A stretch of DNA of 64,000 nucleotides from Thermodesulfobacteriota bacterium (GCA_031082315.1 JAVHLC010000005.1:1-64000); one strand, 5' to 3'. Positions 22,798 to 32,565 are shown, numbered from the stretch's first letter. The notes: generated by a model not told the origin, from the sequence alone. Numbers and translations are program-made.

Positions 22798-23934
22798 TTG
22801 ATCTACCTTGACTACAACGCCACTACCCCGGTTGACTGCGAAGTGGCTGCGGCCATGCTGCCCTTTATAGAAGAGAAATGGGGCAATCCCAGTAGTTCGC
22901 ACCAAATGGGCCGGGAGGCCCGGGCGGCGGTGGAAACTGCCAGGGGTCAGGTTGCCGGACTCCTTAGGTGCAGGCCGCAGGAAGTGGTTTTTACCAGCGG
23001 GGGTACGGAATCCAATAACGCCGTATTGAAAGGCGTAGCTCACGCCCTGCGCAAGAAGGGGAGGCATATCATCACCTCGGGGATTGAGCACCCTTCCATC
23101 CTGCAGCCGGCCATTTTTTTGATGGAGAATGGCTGGGAAGTCACCTTTCTTCCCGTAGATAGCTATGGCATGGTTGATCCGGATGATGTCCGCCGGGCGC
23201 TACGCAAGGACACCGTCCTGGTCAGTCTCATGCATGCCAACAATGAGACCGGAACTATCCAGCCCGTAGTCGAGATAGGGGCGGTGGCGCGGGGACATGG
23301 TATTTACTTCCATAGTGATGCTGCGCAGTCCGTAGGAAAGGTCGAGACTTACGTTGAAGATATGGGCGTAGATTTTCTGACCGTGGCCGGCCACAAGGTC
23401 TATGCGCCTAAAGGGATCGGCGCCCTCTATATACGCGAGGGGGCTGCGCTGGAGCCGCTTCTGCATGGCGCGGGTCAGGAGGGCGGCCGCCGTGCCGGTA
23501 CGGAAAACGTTATCCTGGCGGTGGCCCTGGGTGCGGCCTGCGCGGTTGCCGCCCGGCGGCTGCATGATGAGACAAACCGGCAAAGGAGACTGAGGGATCA
23601 ACTCTTTGAAAAAATCGCCTCAGAGATTCCGGACGCAGTGCTCAACGGGCATAAGGATAAAAGACTCCCCAATACCCTGAATATCGCCTTCCCCGGCCTG
23701 GCGGGCGGGGAAATACTGGACGCTATCCCCGGGCTGTGCGCCTCTACCGGCGCGGCCTGTCATGACCGTTCGGTTACCCTGTCACATGTCCTGGCCGCCA
23801 TGGGGGTGTCCAAGGAAGTCGGGATGGGGGCTATACGCCTGACGGTGGGCCGATATACAACCGAAGAGGAGATTTACCGGGCCGCTTCCCGGATCGTGGC
23901 CGCGGTCAAAAAAACAAAAAGAAGGAGCTATTAA
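22798..23934 (+). CDS. Cysteine desulfurase, NifS/IscS type
   Basis: PLP enzyme that removes sulfur from cysteine to alanine and supplies it for Fe-S clusters and other thio-cofactors. The start is a TTG at 22798, because family members begin IYLDYNATTPV. Landmarks are the FTSGGTESNNA loop near 65, HSDAAQSVGK near 172, the PLP lysine in VAGHKVYAPKGIGA near 200, and the reactive Cys in STGAACHD near 320. It is 378 residues long. It is directly followed by a UPF0182 gene whose GTG lies right after the stop. No IscU or NifU scaffold is next to it, so which pathway it feeds is open. Confidence 0.9.
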   Translation: MIYLDYNATTPVDCEVAAAMLPFIEEKWGNPSSSHQMGREARAAVETARGQVAGLLRCRPQEVVFTSGGTESNNAVLKGVAHALRKKGRHIITSGIEHPSILQPAIFLMENGWEVTFLPVDSYGMVDPDDVRRALRKDTVLVSLMHANNETGTIQPVVEIGAVARGHGIYFHSDAAQSVGKVETYVEDMGVDFLTVAGHKVYAPKGIGALYIREGAALEPLLHGAGQEGGRRAGTENVILAVALGAACAVAARRLHDETNRQRRLRDQLFEKIASEIPDAVLNGHKDKRLPNTLNIAFPGLAGGEILDAIPGLCASTGAACHDRSVTLSHVLAAMGVSKEVGMGAIRLTVGRYTTEEEIYRAASRIVAAVKKTKRRSY

Positions 23935-26625
23935 GTGGATAAAACAAGACGTCTTCTTATTATAGCGGCGGCGGTCGCATTCCTGGCCCTGATCTTTGGG
24001 CAGACGGCGGCAGCCCTTTATACGGACTGGCTGTGGTTTGATTCCCTCGATCTTTCTCTGCTCTTTACCCGGGTCTTCAATATCCAGGCCCTTTTGGGGC
24101 TGGTCTTTGGTCTGGTCTCCGGCCTGCTTTTTTATCTGAACGGGATTTTCGCTCAGCGCTGGGGCGGACCGGCGGTCCTCGGCTCCGGTGAGTATCTACA
24201 GTTTTCGGCCATGGATCGCCTGTCAGAGAAGATCCCCTATCTCTTAAAAGGCGCGTCCATTCTGATAGGTGTAGTAATGGCCTTTTATGGGGCGGCCCAG
24301 TGGGAGGCTTTTCTCAGTTTCTTTTACGGAGTCCCATTCGGCAAGAGCGACCCGCTTTTTGGACATGATATCGGATTTTATATCTTTAGGTTGCCGTTTA
24401 TCGAACTCTTGATCGGGTGGCTGTTCAGACTCCTGTTTGTAATGTTTTTAGCTGCCATGGGAATCTTCGCCCTCCGCCTGCAGATTGTGCTGTCGCCGCA
24501 AGGCGTCGATTTCCGGCTGCCGGCCAAGAGATATCTGGTCCTGTTTGGCGCGCCGTTTTTTGTTATTATAGCCGGTTATTTTTTTCTGGCACGGTACGAC
24601 TTGCTCTATGCAAGCCGCGGCGTTGTCTTCGGGGCCGGTTACGCAGATGAAAACGGGCTTCTTCCGGCCTTGAATGTAATGGTCGCGATTTCCCTGGGCA
24701 CAGCCGGCGCTTTCTTTTATAACTTCTTTCGCTATAATGTTAAGGCCATCTACGGCACGCTGGCCGCTTTTGCCGGCATCTACCTCCTCGGTATCCATAT
24801 CTACCCCATGGCCCTCCAGCGCCTGGTGGTGTTGCCGAATGAGATAGCCAAGGAAACCCCATACCTCATGCGTGATATAGCGGCTACGCGCGCCGGGTAC
24901 GGCATTACGAGTGTCGAGGAGCGTGACCTTTCCGCCGCCGCCTCCTTGACGCCGGAAAGCCTGGCCAGAAACGACCTGACCATCAAGAACATACGGCTCT
25001 GGGATCACCAGCCTTTGCTTGAGACGTATGGTCAGATCCAGGAGATACGGACCTATTACAAGTTCCTGTCTGTGGATAATGACCGCTACTATATAAACGG
25101 CGAATACCGTCAGGTCATGCTTTCGCCGCGGGAGCTTTCCTATGACGATCTTCCCAGCCGGGTGTGGATTAACGAGCACCAGATTTATACCCACGGTTAT
25201 GGACTGACCCTGGGCGTGGTTAATCAGGTGACCCGGGAGGGGCTGCCGGCGCTCATGATTCAGGATATCCCGCCGGTTTCCAAGACCAATCTCAAGGTGG
25301 ACAGGCCTGAGATCTACTTCGGAGAGATTGATAACGACTATGTCTTTGTCAATACCAGGCTTAAGGAATTTGATTATCCTTCCGGGGAACAAAATGTATT
25401 TGCCCGCTACGAGGGCAGGGACGGGATCACAATAAATTCAGTATTGGACAAGGCATTGTGGGCGTTTCGGTTTAGTTCTTTGAAGATACTTCTTTCTACG
25501 GATATAACACCCGGAAGCCGCATTCTGTTTGACCGCGATGTCTATTCGCGGGTAAAAAAACTGGCCCCTTTCCTCCGGATAGATCGCGACCCATATATGG
25601 TAATTTCCGGCGGCAGGCTTTATTGGCTTATAGACGGTTATACCTCTTCCGATCTGTATCCCTATTCCAGACGGGTGAAAGGCGGGGATAATTATATACG
25701 CAACTCGGTAGTGGCCGTGGTCGATGCTTACAATGGGAATGTGAACTTTTTTATCAAGGATGCCGACGACCCGATAATTCGCACCTATGCCAGGATATTC
25801 CCCGGTGTATTCAAGCCTCTTTCCGCCATGGATGCCGATCTTCAGAATCATCTCCGCTATCCGCACTGGCTCTTCCGCACCCAGGCAAACATATATACCA
25901 CATATCACATGACAGAGCCCCATGCCTTTTACAACAAAGAGGATCTATGGGAAATACCGGGAAGTCTGCGCGCCGAAAATGTCCAGATGGAGCCTTATTA
26001 TACCATCATGCGTCTTCCGGGCGAGGACAAAGAGGAGTTCATCCTCATGACACCGTTTAATCCCAGTAAGAAAGATAATCTGGCCGCCTGGATGTGTGCC
26101 AAATGTGACCCCAAAGAGTATGGAAAGTTAGTAGTTTATCGCTTTCCAAAACAGAAACTCATATACGGACCACGACAAATCGAGTCCAGGATCAATCAGG
26201 AGCCGGAGATTTCCCGGCAGCTTTCGCTTTGGGATCAGCGAGGCTCAAACGTTATTCCGGGGACGCTCCTCGTTATCCCCGTCGAGGAATCCCTGATTTA
26301 TGTACAGCCCATATACCTCAAGGCTGAAACCGGACAGATCCCTGAATTAAAACGTGTTATCGTAGCCTACGAAAACTCGATAGCGATGGAAGAGACGCTG
26401 GAGCAATCCTTGGCCAGGGTCTTTGGAACAAGACTTCCTGCGGCAGTCCAGGCGACGGCATCCGCTCCGTCCGCAGCCGAAGGGCGGCCTTCTGATCTCG
26501 GGGAGTCGGCCTGGCATCATTTTGAAAATGCCCGGCGATATCTGAAAGAGGAAAACTGGGCCGCATACGGTGAAGAACTAAGGAAATTAGGAGACGTCCT
26601 GAAAAGACTCAAGGAGAAGAAATAA
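23935..26625 (+). CDS. UPF0182-family large membrane protein
   Basis: Uncharacterised membrane protein of the UPF0182/COG1615 family, 896 residues, full length. The N-terminal third has several hydrophobic segments (near residues 8-28, 45-65, 98-118, 155-180, 205-225, 245-265 and 275-295). A large C-terminal domain follows, probably outside the membrane, with the family stretches PYLMRDIAATRAGYGI and PYYTIMRLPGE. The start is a GTG placed directly after the cysteine desulfurase stop, behind GGAG. The C-terminus (about 840-896) is Ala/Ser-rich and then helical. Function is unknown. Confidence 0.88.
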   Translation: MDKTRRLLIIAAAVAFLALIFGQTAAALYTDWLWFDSLDLSLLFTRVFNIQALLGLVFGLVSGLLFYLNGIFAQRWGGPAVLGSGEYLQFSAMDRLSEKIPYLLKGASILIGVVMAFYGAAQWEAFLSFFYGVPFGKSDPLFGHDIGFYIFRLPFIELLIGWLFRLLFVMFLAAMGIFALRLQIVLSPQGVDFRLPAKRYLVLFGAPFFVIIAGYFFLARYDLLYASRGVVFGAGYADENGLLPALNVMVAISLGTAGAFFYNFFRYNVKAIYGTLAAFAGIYLLGIHIYPMALQRLVVLPNEIAKETPYLMRDIAATRAGYGITSVEERDLSAAASLTPESLARNDLTIKNIRLWDHQPLLETYGQIQEIRTYYKFLSVDNDRYYINGEYRQVMLSPRELSYDDLPSRVWINEHQIYTHGYGLTLGVVNQVTREGLPALMIQDIPPVSKTNLKVDRPEIYFGEIDNDYVFVNTRLKEFDYPSGEQNVFARYEGRDGITINSVLDKALWAFRFSSLKILLSTDITPGSRILFDRDVYSRVKKLAPFLRIDRDPYMVISGGRLYWLIDGYTSSDLYPYSRRVKGGDNYIRNSVVAVVDAYNGNVNFFIKDADDPIIRTYARIFPGVFKPLSAMDADLQNHLRYPHWLFRTQANIYTTYHMTEPHAFYNKEDLWEIPGSLRAENVQMEPYYTIMRLPGEDKEEFILMTPFNPSKKDNLAAWMCAKCDPKEYGKLVVYRFPKQKLIYGPRQIESRINQEPEISRQLSLWDQRGSNVIPGTLLVIPVEESLIYVQPIYLKAETGQIPELKRVIVAYENSIAMEETLEQSLARVFGTRLPAAVQATASAPSAAEGRPSDLGESAWHHFENARRYLKEENWAAYGEELRKLGDVLKRLKEKK

Positions 26626-26674
26626 AACAGGCATGATAGCTCATGGCTGATGGCTGATAGCTGGAAGCTTACTC

Positions 26675-27073
26675 TCACGCAAAGCGAAGCAGGAAGACAT
26701 GATACAGGGTAACTACGCTGTATAAGACAGCAATGCCGGTAATTAACCAGTTGACGCGCAGATGCCTGCTCAGGGCACAGAGCAGGAGCAGGCCTCCGGC
26801 GGTCATAAGATATTTGAAGAGGAATGCCTGATACCCGCCCAGTGTAAAGAGATAATACATGACCGGGTTCAATTCTCTTAGTCCAAGCGTGATCATGTGT
26901 CTTACGGTAAAGAGATAATCAAGTATTGAGCAGGAGAGGATAAATAACACAGAAAAGGGAAGGCGATATCCCATGGGTATCGTCATCACGGCTGTCCGAT
27001 CATGCCACAGGCAGATTAGACGAGGCGAACTGTTCCTGTTATACTTAGCGGCAACAGATTCTTTGGTCAACAT
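26675..27073 (-). CDS. Small membrane protein, DUF5658-like
   Basis: A 132-residue protein with a basic N-terminus (about 1-35) followed by three or four hydrophobic segments (near 38-58, 70-90, 93-103 and 110-130). The signature LDYLFTVRHM ... LRELNPVMYYL fits DUF5658, whose members have unknown function. It converges with the UPF0182 gene and lies after a short CTGATAGC-type repeat at 26635-26665. Identification of the family is moderate. Confidence 0.65.
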   Translation of the reverse strand: MLTKESVAAKYNRNSSPRLICLWHDRTAVMTIPMGYRLPFSVLFILSCSILDYLFTVRHMITLGLRELNPVMYYLFTLGGYQAFLFKYLMTAGGLLLLCALSRHLRVNWLITGIAVLYSVVTLYHVFLLRFA

Positions 27074-27097
27074 TTCTCTCTCTCCCAGCTCTATTGC

Positions 27098-27472
27098 TTA
27101 GATTCTCTCATGGAAAGTGGCTGAGTTTTCTTTGCAAGACGCTGCAACGGCGGAAAGGTGAAGGCATGGCAGTAAATACTTGCAGTTAGACTGGTCACAA
27201 AACCCACCAGCGGCCTTACCAAAGCAATCAAAATTACCTTCTTTTAATTGCCTTCTGCGAATAACCGGGGTTACAGTTTGTACCTGACAGATATCACACA
27301 GCCCGGAGGATGGGCTGTTAGATTGATAAGGAGTAGAACAGGCCACCTCCCATTTTTTACCGCATACAATACATATTACCGGTTTTTTATATTCCACCCC
27401 GGTCGAAGATGTTCGCCCCCCGGCGAATGCGGATCTTAGACTGGTATTGTTTCCGTTACCTCTTTGTGGCAT
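27098..27472 (-). CDS. Small Cys-rich zinc-ribbon-like protein, unknown
   Basis: A 124-residue protein with several cysteine pairs: CIVCGKKW near residue 33, CDICQ near 58, then CFGKAAGGFCDQSNCKYLLPC. These could build two small metal sites. The ATG at 27472 is chosen because AAGGAGG lies 8 bases upstream; an upstream ATG at 27502 lacks this. No family is recognised, and no function is suggested by the neighbours. Confidence 0.55.
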   Translation of the reverse strand: MPQRGNGNNTSLRSAFAGGRTSSTGVEYKKPVICIVCGKKWEVACSTPYQSNSPSSGLCDICQVQTVTPVIRRRQLKEGNFDCFGKAAGGFCDQSNCKYLLPCLHLSAVAASCKENSATFHERI

Positions 27473-27949
27473 GCCCTTTCCCTCCTTGCTATGGGCGAGC
27501 ATATTTCATGCCATCACTCCGTTGTCTGTAATCTATTGTTTTAATTGGTCTTTGTTAGTAGCGCGGCGTTCTGTGTGTAATATTTTACCCTTTCAAGGGA
27601 AAATATTTTCCACAATGTGGTATTCTATTACCCACCGTCCCGTTCGCCTCTGGCGCACGCGGCCCGCCGAAGGCGGACCGTGGCCAGAAGGCACTCCTAT
27701 AGATGAGTCAGTAGCCTCCCTCAGAAACAGCCTACTTTTTGTCTAACATGAAAAAAAGGATATTATCGGGTTGGAAAATTATAAAAGTTACGATAGCCGT
27801 TGTCACACATTTCAATTAATTACCTTTCTATTTAAAGTTAGTTGTTTTTCCTGCCGATTCTTATAAATAAGCGTTCAGCTATCAAATGCACCATAAACCT
27901 TTCCCTGCTGACCGCTGAATGCTTATCAGCTCAAAACGAGAGGGATCCA
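27473..27949. other. 477-bp intergenic region
   Basis: Divergent promoter region between the Cys-rich protein and the MinD-like gene. It holds a GC-rich imperfect palindrome near 27640-27690 (CTCTGGCGCACGCGG... then GGCCAGAAGG) and an AGCGTTCAGC/GCTGACCGCTGAATGC fragment of the dispersed repeat family near 27870-27925. No gene is supported in it. Confidence 0.5.
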
Positions 27950-29167
27950 ATGGAGACTGGCGAGATTTGTGTATCTGCCGGGGCCAGGCCATTAACTACA
28001 GGCCTGGCGGCTATGGGTATTGAAAATGAGGCAGTGAGACAGCTTAACGGCGTCTTTGCCCGGAATTTTATATGCATGCCGTTAAAAGTCGTAGATGAAA
28101 AACTTCAGGTGGCCGTGGCTGACTCCGACGATTATGAAACCCTGGAGGCCGTTAAATCTTATACTGGTAAGGACGTGATACCGGTAACCGTGCCTGCTGC
28201 TGAGATATTAACGGCGATTGATACATTTTACGGAGACCTGGAATATAATGATGCCGAGGCAGGCCGACTGGAGGACATCCGGCCCACCCATAAGACCTTT
28301 GCGGTTATTTCGAATAAGGGAGGGGTGGGCAAGACGCACGTCTCCATTAACCTGAGTTGTGCCCTGTCTAAACTGGGTAAACACATCCTCCTTATCGACG
28401 GCGATCTGGCCAATGCCGATGTTTCCAACAAGCTGGGGATATTCCCTTCATGTACCCTCCAGCATTTTTTCAGCCATGCGAAAAAGATAGAGGAGATTAT
28501 TTACCGGACTGCTTACGGTTTTGAACTAATAGGAGGGGTCTCCGGAGAGTACAAGCTGGCCAATCTCAATTATGCCCAGCGGCATAAGTTTATTAAACAT
28601 TTTTTGGCCACAAGCAAGTATTATGATATGACCATATTTGATCTTGGGGCGGGTATCAGCTATGCGGTGCTCGACTTTGCCCTGGCGATGGACGAGATAA
28701 TCATTGTAACTACGCCTCAGGATATAATCAGCGGATATGCGTGTGTAAAAGCCGCTTTCCAGCGTTTTATGGAAATCGAGAACAAACTCAGACGTAATAA
28801 GAAATATGAGGCCAAAGATTGTTTTGCGCCCTACATAGCGGTCAATCAGACGAGGAATCCCCGGCAGGGCAGGATGGTTTTTGAAAATATCGTAAAAACC
28901 GCGGACGAGAACATAAATTCCGATGAGACAGAGTTTGTTTTAAGGCCGAACTATATGGGCTCCCTGCCTTATGAGTCTGAGGTTATTAACAAGGCCGAGC
29001 TGAAGAAAAGGCCGCTTTTTACCGAATTTTCTCAATCGGGCTTTTCCCGTTCTATTGAATCCCTGTCCAAGGTCTTGCTTGACCCATCAACCGGACCGGA
29101 GGAAGAGACAGAGCCTGCCGGTAAGCTGTGGCGTATCTCTAAGATATTAGGTTTGAATTTTTTCTAG
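27950..29167 (+). CDS. MinD/ParA-type ATPase with an N-terminal GspE-N/MshEN-like domain
   Basis: A deviant-Walker ATPase, FleN/MinD-like, of the kind that positions flagella, pili or other machines. The Walker region ISNKGGVGKTHVSINL lies near residue 120, DGDLANADVSNKLG near 155 and TPQDIISGY near 253. The first 105 residues resemble the N-terminal domain of type II secretion/pilus ATPases (ARNFICMPLKVVDEKLQVAVADSDDYETL), a domain that in MshE proteins binds cyclic di-GMP. The ATG at 27950 is used because GAGAGGGA precedes it. It has about 405 residues. Its 3' end overlaps the convergent oxidoreductase gene by 29 bases. The cargo it positions is not evident from the neighbours. Confidence 0.8.
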   Translation: METGEICVSAGARPLTTGLAAMGIENEAVRQLNGVFARNFICMPLKVVDEKLQVAVADSDDYETLEAVKSYTGKDVIPVTVPAAEILTAIDTFYGDLEYNDAEAGRLEDIRPTHKTFAVISNKGGVGKTHVSINLSCALSKLGKHILLIDGDLANADVSNKLGIFPSCTLQHFFSHAKKIEEIIYRTAYGFELIGGVSGEYKLANLNYAQRHKFIKHFLATSKYYDMTIFDLGAGISYAVLDFALAMDEIIIVTTPQDIISGYACVKAAFQRFMEIENKLRRNKKYEAKDCFAPYIAVNQTRNPRQGRMVFENIVKTADENINSDETEFVLRPNYMGSLPYESEVINKAELKKRPLFTEFSQSGFSRSIESLSKVLLDPSTGPEEETEPAGKLWRISKILGLNFF

Positions 29168-30518
29168 GCTGAACTTTGCGCCGTTTGATAATGGCCCGGG
29201 CGGCCACCAGACCGCTCACCGAAGCCTGTATAAGCCCGCGTGTAATGCCTGACCCATCTCCTGTGATGAAGAGATTTTTGGCCTCTGATTCCAGTTCGGT
29301 ATTCAAACGAATGCGGTGTGAGTAAAACTTAACCTCCACTCCGTAGAGGAGTGTGTGCCGGGAATATACACCGGGCACAATCCTTTCCAGGGCCTCCAGC
29401 ATTTCCATGATATTTTTAAGGTGGCGGTAAGGGAAAACAAAGCTGAGGTCGCCGGGTGTGGCCTCGGGCAGAGTCGGACGGGTGATACATCGGGAAATTC
29501 TTTTTTCGGTGGTGCGCCGCCCGGCCAGCAGATCGCCCAGGCGTTGGACTATTACCCCGCTGCCCAACAGATTGGCCAGGGAAACGATGGCCCGGCCATA
29601 GCCTATAGGATCATCAAAAGGCTCGGTAAAGCGACTGCTCACCAGAAGCGCAAAATTTGTGTTTTCCGAGCGTTTTTCCGCGTAACTATGGCCGTTTACG
29701 GAGATGAGGCCATCGACGGCCTCGCTGACCACCTCGCCATAGGGATTCATGCAGAACGTTCGAATCCGGTCGTCAAAGGTCTGTGAATAGTAGATAAGCT
29801 TGGCCTCATAAACCACATCTGTCAGCTTTTGCATCACTACCGCGGGCACTTCTACCCGGACGCCGAGGTCCACCGGATTGGGCGTGGCCGTAAGACCCAG
29901 ACGGGCCGCTTCTTTTTTCATCCAGCTAGCCCCTACCCGGCCCGGAGCGGCAATCACATATTCTCCCCGCAAGACCTCCCCGGAAGGTAATCGCACTCCC
30001 TTTGTCTGGCCTGATTCCACCACAATCTGATCCACTTTTGTCTCTGTCCGGATATCGATTTTGTCCTGTAGATATTCCCGGATGTTGGTCAGGACCCTTA
30101 CGCAGTTCTCCGTACCCAGATGTCTTATGGGTGAATAGATAAACTCCATCTGGGCCAGCTTGGCCTGTATTTCCAGGTTATCCAGGACCTCCCGTGGCGG
30201 GCTGTAGGTTTTGGCAGGGGCGCCGAAGGAAAGGAATATATCATCGGCCTGCTGCAGGAGGCTTTTTACTTCTTTCCGGGGTATAATCTCACCCAGAAAT
30301 CCTCCTACATCCGGGGAAAGGGTGAGTTTGCCGTCACTGAAGGCCCCGGCGCCTCCCCATCCGCAGAGGAGGTCTTTACCGGAGCGATCTGTCCTCTCGT
30401 AAATGTCTTTGCCCTGTTCAATAAGCAGTATGGGGCCGATTCCGGCTTTAGTCAATTCCAGACAGCTAAAAAGACCGGACGGTCCGGCGCCTATAACGAT
30501 TACTTTATATTTCTTCAT
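29139..30518 (-). CDS. FAD-dependent oxidoreductase (COG2509-like dehydrogenase)
   Basis: Flavoprotein of 459 residues related to uncharacterised FAD-dependent dehydrogenases of the COG2509 group. The Rossmann motif VIVIGAGPSGLFSCLEL sits at the N-terminus and the C-terminal FAD motif NLFITGDGSGITRGLIQASVSGL near 420. GWGGAGAFSDGKLTLS near 55 is a hallmark of the group. The start at 30518 (MKKYKV) fits the fold and has GAGG 10 bases upstream; ATG and TTG codons at 30533 and 30536 are also possible. Substrate is unknown. It converges with the MinD-like gene. Confidence 0.85.
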   Translation of the reverse strand: MKKYKVIVIGAGPSGLFSCLELTKAGIGPILLIEQGKDIYERTDRSGKDLLCGWGGAGAFSDGKLTLSPDVGGFLGEIIPRKEVKSLLQQADDIFLSFGAPAKTYSPPREVLDNLEIQAKLAQMEFIYSPIRHLGTENCVRVLTNIREYLQDKIDIRTETKVDQIVVESGQTKGVRLPSGEVLRGEYVIAAPGRVGASWMKKEAARLGLTATPNPVDLGVRVEVPAVVMQKLTDVVYEAKLIYYSQTFDDRIRTFCMNPYGEVVSEAVDGLISVNGHSYAEKRSENTNFALLVSSRFTEPFDDPIGYGRAIVSLANLLGSGVIVQRLGDLLAGRRTTEKRISRCITRPTLPEATPGDLSFVFPYRHLKNIMEMLEALERIVPGVYSRHTLLYGVEVKFYSHRIRLNTELESEAKNLFITGDGSGITRGLIQASVSGLVAARAIIKRRKVQPRKNSNLIS

Positions 30519-30630
30519 ATCATCTCGCCTCATCAATAACAGTTCAAACTGCTTAACCTGTTCAAACGGTTCAAGTCGTCTTTCCTCAGTGTACTCTGTG
30601 GTTTCTTTTTCATAGAGTTTTTGACATTGC

Positions 30631-31185
30631 CTATTTTGGTTTTTCCGTCTGTTTTATCATTTCTCTACACTTCGCACAGGGTTCTTCACTTTTCCTGTCC
30701 GTATCCTGGAGGCTATTTGAAAAATGCATGACGCAGCGTGTGTCCGGACAATGGGATAGCCCATAGAGATGTCCTACCTCATGCACCGCCTCCTTGATTG
30801 CCCGCGTGGTGAGCAGAGCCGGATCCGCCGGCAGTTGATAAAACTCCTGCCTGAGGCGGGCAATGGAGATTACGGCTATATCCGTAAGCAGACCGGCCAG
30901 GCCAAAGACAAAATTCAGAGAAGGCGCATAGAGGTCAAAGTCGGCCACGGCCAGCACCTTTCCGGATTTCTTTTCTCTTTCAAGAGACTGGACAAGTAGT
31001 TCGGCGCTGTATTGGCGCCGTCGGGGATTATAAGCCGTGTCCGGGATAGGTATGGGTTCCTTTTCTATGATGACCCTTGCATTAAATATCCCGGCAAGCC
31101 GATGGGCTATTTTTTCTAATAGCCACGCATCGGGTTCTCTACCTATCGACGATGAAATCGGCTGGATGTAAATGTGCCCGGTCAT
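30631..31185 (-). CDS. amzA: Archaemetzincin metalloprotease
   Basis: Zinc protease of the archaemetzincin family, 184 residues, single domain without a signal peptide. The active-site motif is HEVGHLYGLSHC near residue 138, with three His zinc ligands and the catalytic Glu. It is followed by CVMHFSNSL, the Met-turn, and a second Cys pair in PCAKC near 172 for the structural zinc. All motifs look intact. Its physiological substrate is unknown. No operon partner is evident; the neighbouring gaps contain repeats. Confidence 0.9.
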   Translation of the reverse strand: MTGHIYIQPISSSIGREPDAWLLEKIAHRLAGIFNARVIIEKEPIPIPDTAYNPRRRQYSAELLVQSLEREKKSGKVLAVADFDLYAPSLNFVFGLAGLLTDIAVISIARLRQEFYQLPADPALLTTRAIKEAVHEVGHLYGLSHCPDTRCVMHFSNSLQDTDRKSEEPCAKCREMIKQTEKPK

Positions 31186-31562
31186 ATTTCCTTATACTGT
31201 TTGCAGCCGCCCGTTTTCGGCACAACCTGCGTTTGGAGACGTTAGCTCCCACCGGCCTTTATCATTTGCGGGAAGTTCGCCTGAAGGTAATATGGATTTG
31301 CTTGACACTGCTTTCGATCTCCTTATAGCTTACTTTATCACAGAAATAGTAGTAAGTACAAAAATGATATGGGATTTTATCTGTTGGCCGCCCAGCTTTT
31401 ACAAAATATTTGACAATATCATTGTATATAGCGAAAATTTAATAAAGAAAAAACGTGAACTTAACGTGCAACTCCGTTTGATACTTTAACCCGCTCTTTT
31501 CATGGTGGCTCATCGTGAAAGAGTGTGGGTAATTTTCTCTTAAAATAAGGCGTGCTTCTTAT

Positions 31563-31700
31563 CATCCCCCCTTTAGTAAAGGGGGGCGAGGGGGGATTTG
31601 AAAACGCCTGGTAGTAACTATGCTTTCGTATAATAAGAGCCTAAAACAATTATGATTTATAAAATTTCCCCTAAAGCCCCTCTTTTCCAAAGAGGGGAAT
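31563..31700. repeat. Paired C/G-run hairpin repeats in a gene-free stretch
   Basis: Two hairpins, CCCCCCTTTAGTAAAGGGGGG at about 31565-31586 continued by GAGGGGGGATTT, and CCCCTCTTTTCCAAAGAGGGG at about 31677-31697, lie in the 612-bp gap between archaemetzincin and the CRP/FNR gene. A related pair is at 61548-61622. Such repeats are widespread intergenic elements in related genomes. Apart from them, the gap shows only AT-rich sequence near 31310-31490 and no supportable gene. Confidence 0.65.
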
Positions 31701-31797
31701 AGAGAAGAGTAACAAATTACCCACTCGATTACGCGAAGACCCTTCATGTTAAAATCGACGTGGTCCTTTAGAAAGAGCTCATGTCAGGAGACAATTC

Positions 31798-32487
31798 ATG
31801 GGTGAATCGGCATTGGAAAGCGCGCTGAGTAGATGCCCGCTTTTTGCCGGACTGGGCGATAAAGACTCGCGGGAGGTGTCTTCCATATCCGTCAGGCAGC
31901 GGTATAAGAAAAGAGGGCTTATTTTTTCAGAAGGAGATGTGGCAAAGGGATTTTATGTAATCCTGTCTGGTAAGGTAAGGATATTTAAAACATCTCCGGA
32001 GGGCAAGGAGCAGATCATCCATTTTTTCTCTACGGGTGACATGTTTGCCGAGGTAGCCCTATTCCACGGGACTACCTATCCGGCCTCAGCCGAGGCCTTA
32101 ACAGATACGGAGATCCTTTTTTTCCCTAAACAGAGATTTTTGCGGCTAATTCAGGAGCAGCCTCAACTCAGTCTGAACATGATGGCTAATCTAGCCAGGA
32201 TGCTCAGGTATTTCACTAAGTTGGTAGAAGAACTCTCTTTGATGAATGTTTCCTCCAGACTGGCTGCTTATTTGCTAAACACAGCAGACAGATACAAAGG
32301 GGATAAGTTTGTTTTGGAGATAAGTAAAAACCAACTGGCCTCAAGATTGGGCACCGTAAGCGAAACTCTTTCCAGGAGCTTTAGAAAATTGAAGGAGCAA
32401 GCCATCATAGAGATAGAACAGGACACCATTTGCATCCTCAATCGGCAGGCGTTAGAGGATATATCGACCGGCCTAACCCCTATGTAA
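31798..32487 (+). CDS. CRP/FNR-family transcription regulator
   Basis: Regulator of 229 residues with an N-terminal cyclic-nucleotide-binding-like barrel (about 12-130; GKVRIFKTSPEGKEQIIHFFSTGDMFAEVALF) and a C-terminal winged helix-turn-helix (KNQLASRLGTVSETLSRSFRKL near 180-200). The N-terminal Cys cluster of oxygen-sensing FNR is absent. A heme- or NO-type or ligand-free sensor is therefore more likely than an Fe-S one. The start has AGGAG upstream. A CRP/FNR-like palindrome lies 5 bases after its stop, in front of a redox operon, so it probably controls those genes. Confidence 0.9.
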   Translation: MGESALESALSRCPLFAGLGDKDSREVSSISVRQRYKKRGLIFSEGDVAKGFYVILSGKVRIFKTSPEGKEQIIHFFSTGDMFAEVALFHGTTYPASAEALTDTEILFFPKQRFLRLIQEQPQLSLNMMANLARMLRYFTKLVEELSLMNVSSRLAAYLLNTADRYKGDKFVLEISKNQLASRLGTVSETLSRSFRKLKEQAIIEIEQDTICILNRQALEDISTGLTPM

Positions 32488-32492
32488 GCCTT

Positions 32493-32534
32493 TTGACTTA
32501 AGTCAAGGTTATTTGCCTCCTTAGTGCTTATATT
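32493..32534 (+). promoter_or_regulatory. CRP/FNR-like operator and promoter
   Basis: A perfect 14-bp palindrome TTGACTTAAGTCAA lies at 32493-32506, and a -10 candidate TATATT at 32529-32534. With transcription starting near 32541, the palindrome centre (32499.5) would be at about -41.5, the classic position for class II activation by CRP/FNR proteins. No good -35 box is present, which fits activator dependence. Confidence 0.65.
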
Positions 32535-32565
32535 ACAGGTGAAGAAAAAATAAGGAGGAGACAAG

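Noticed and set aside
24448-25392. A 314-codon open frame antisense to the UPF0182 gene
   Set aside because: The UPF0182 frame is full length with family motifs and membrane segments; the antisense frame shows none.
31172-31489. A 105-codon frame in the gap after archaemetzincin
   Set aside because: No ribosome-binding site, overlaps the archaemetzincin start, and composition looks like translated AT-rich intergenic DNA.
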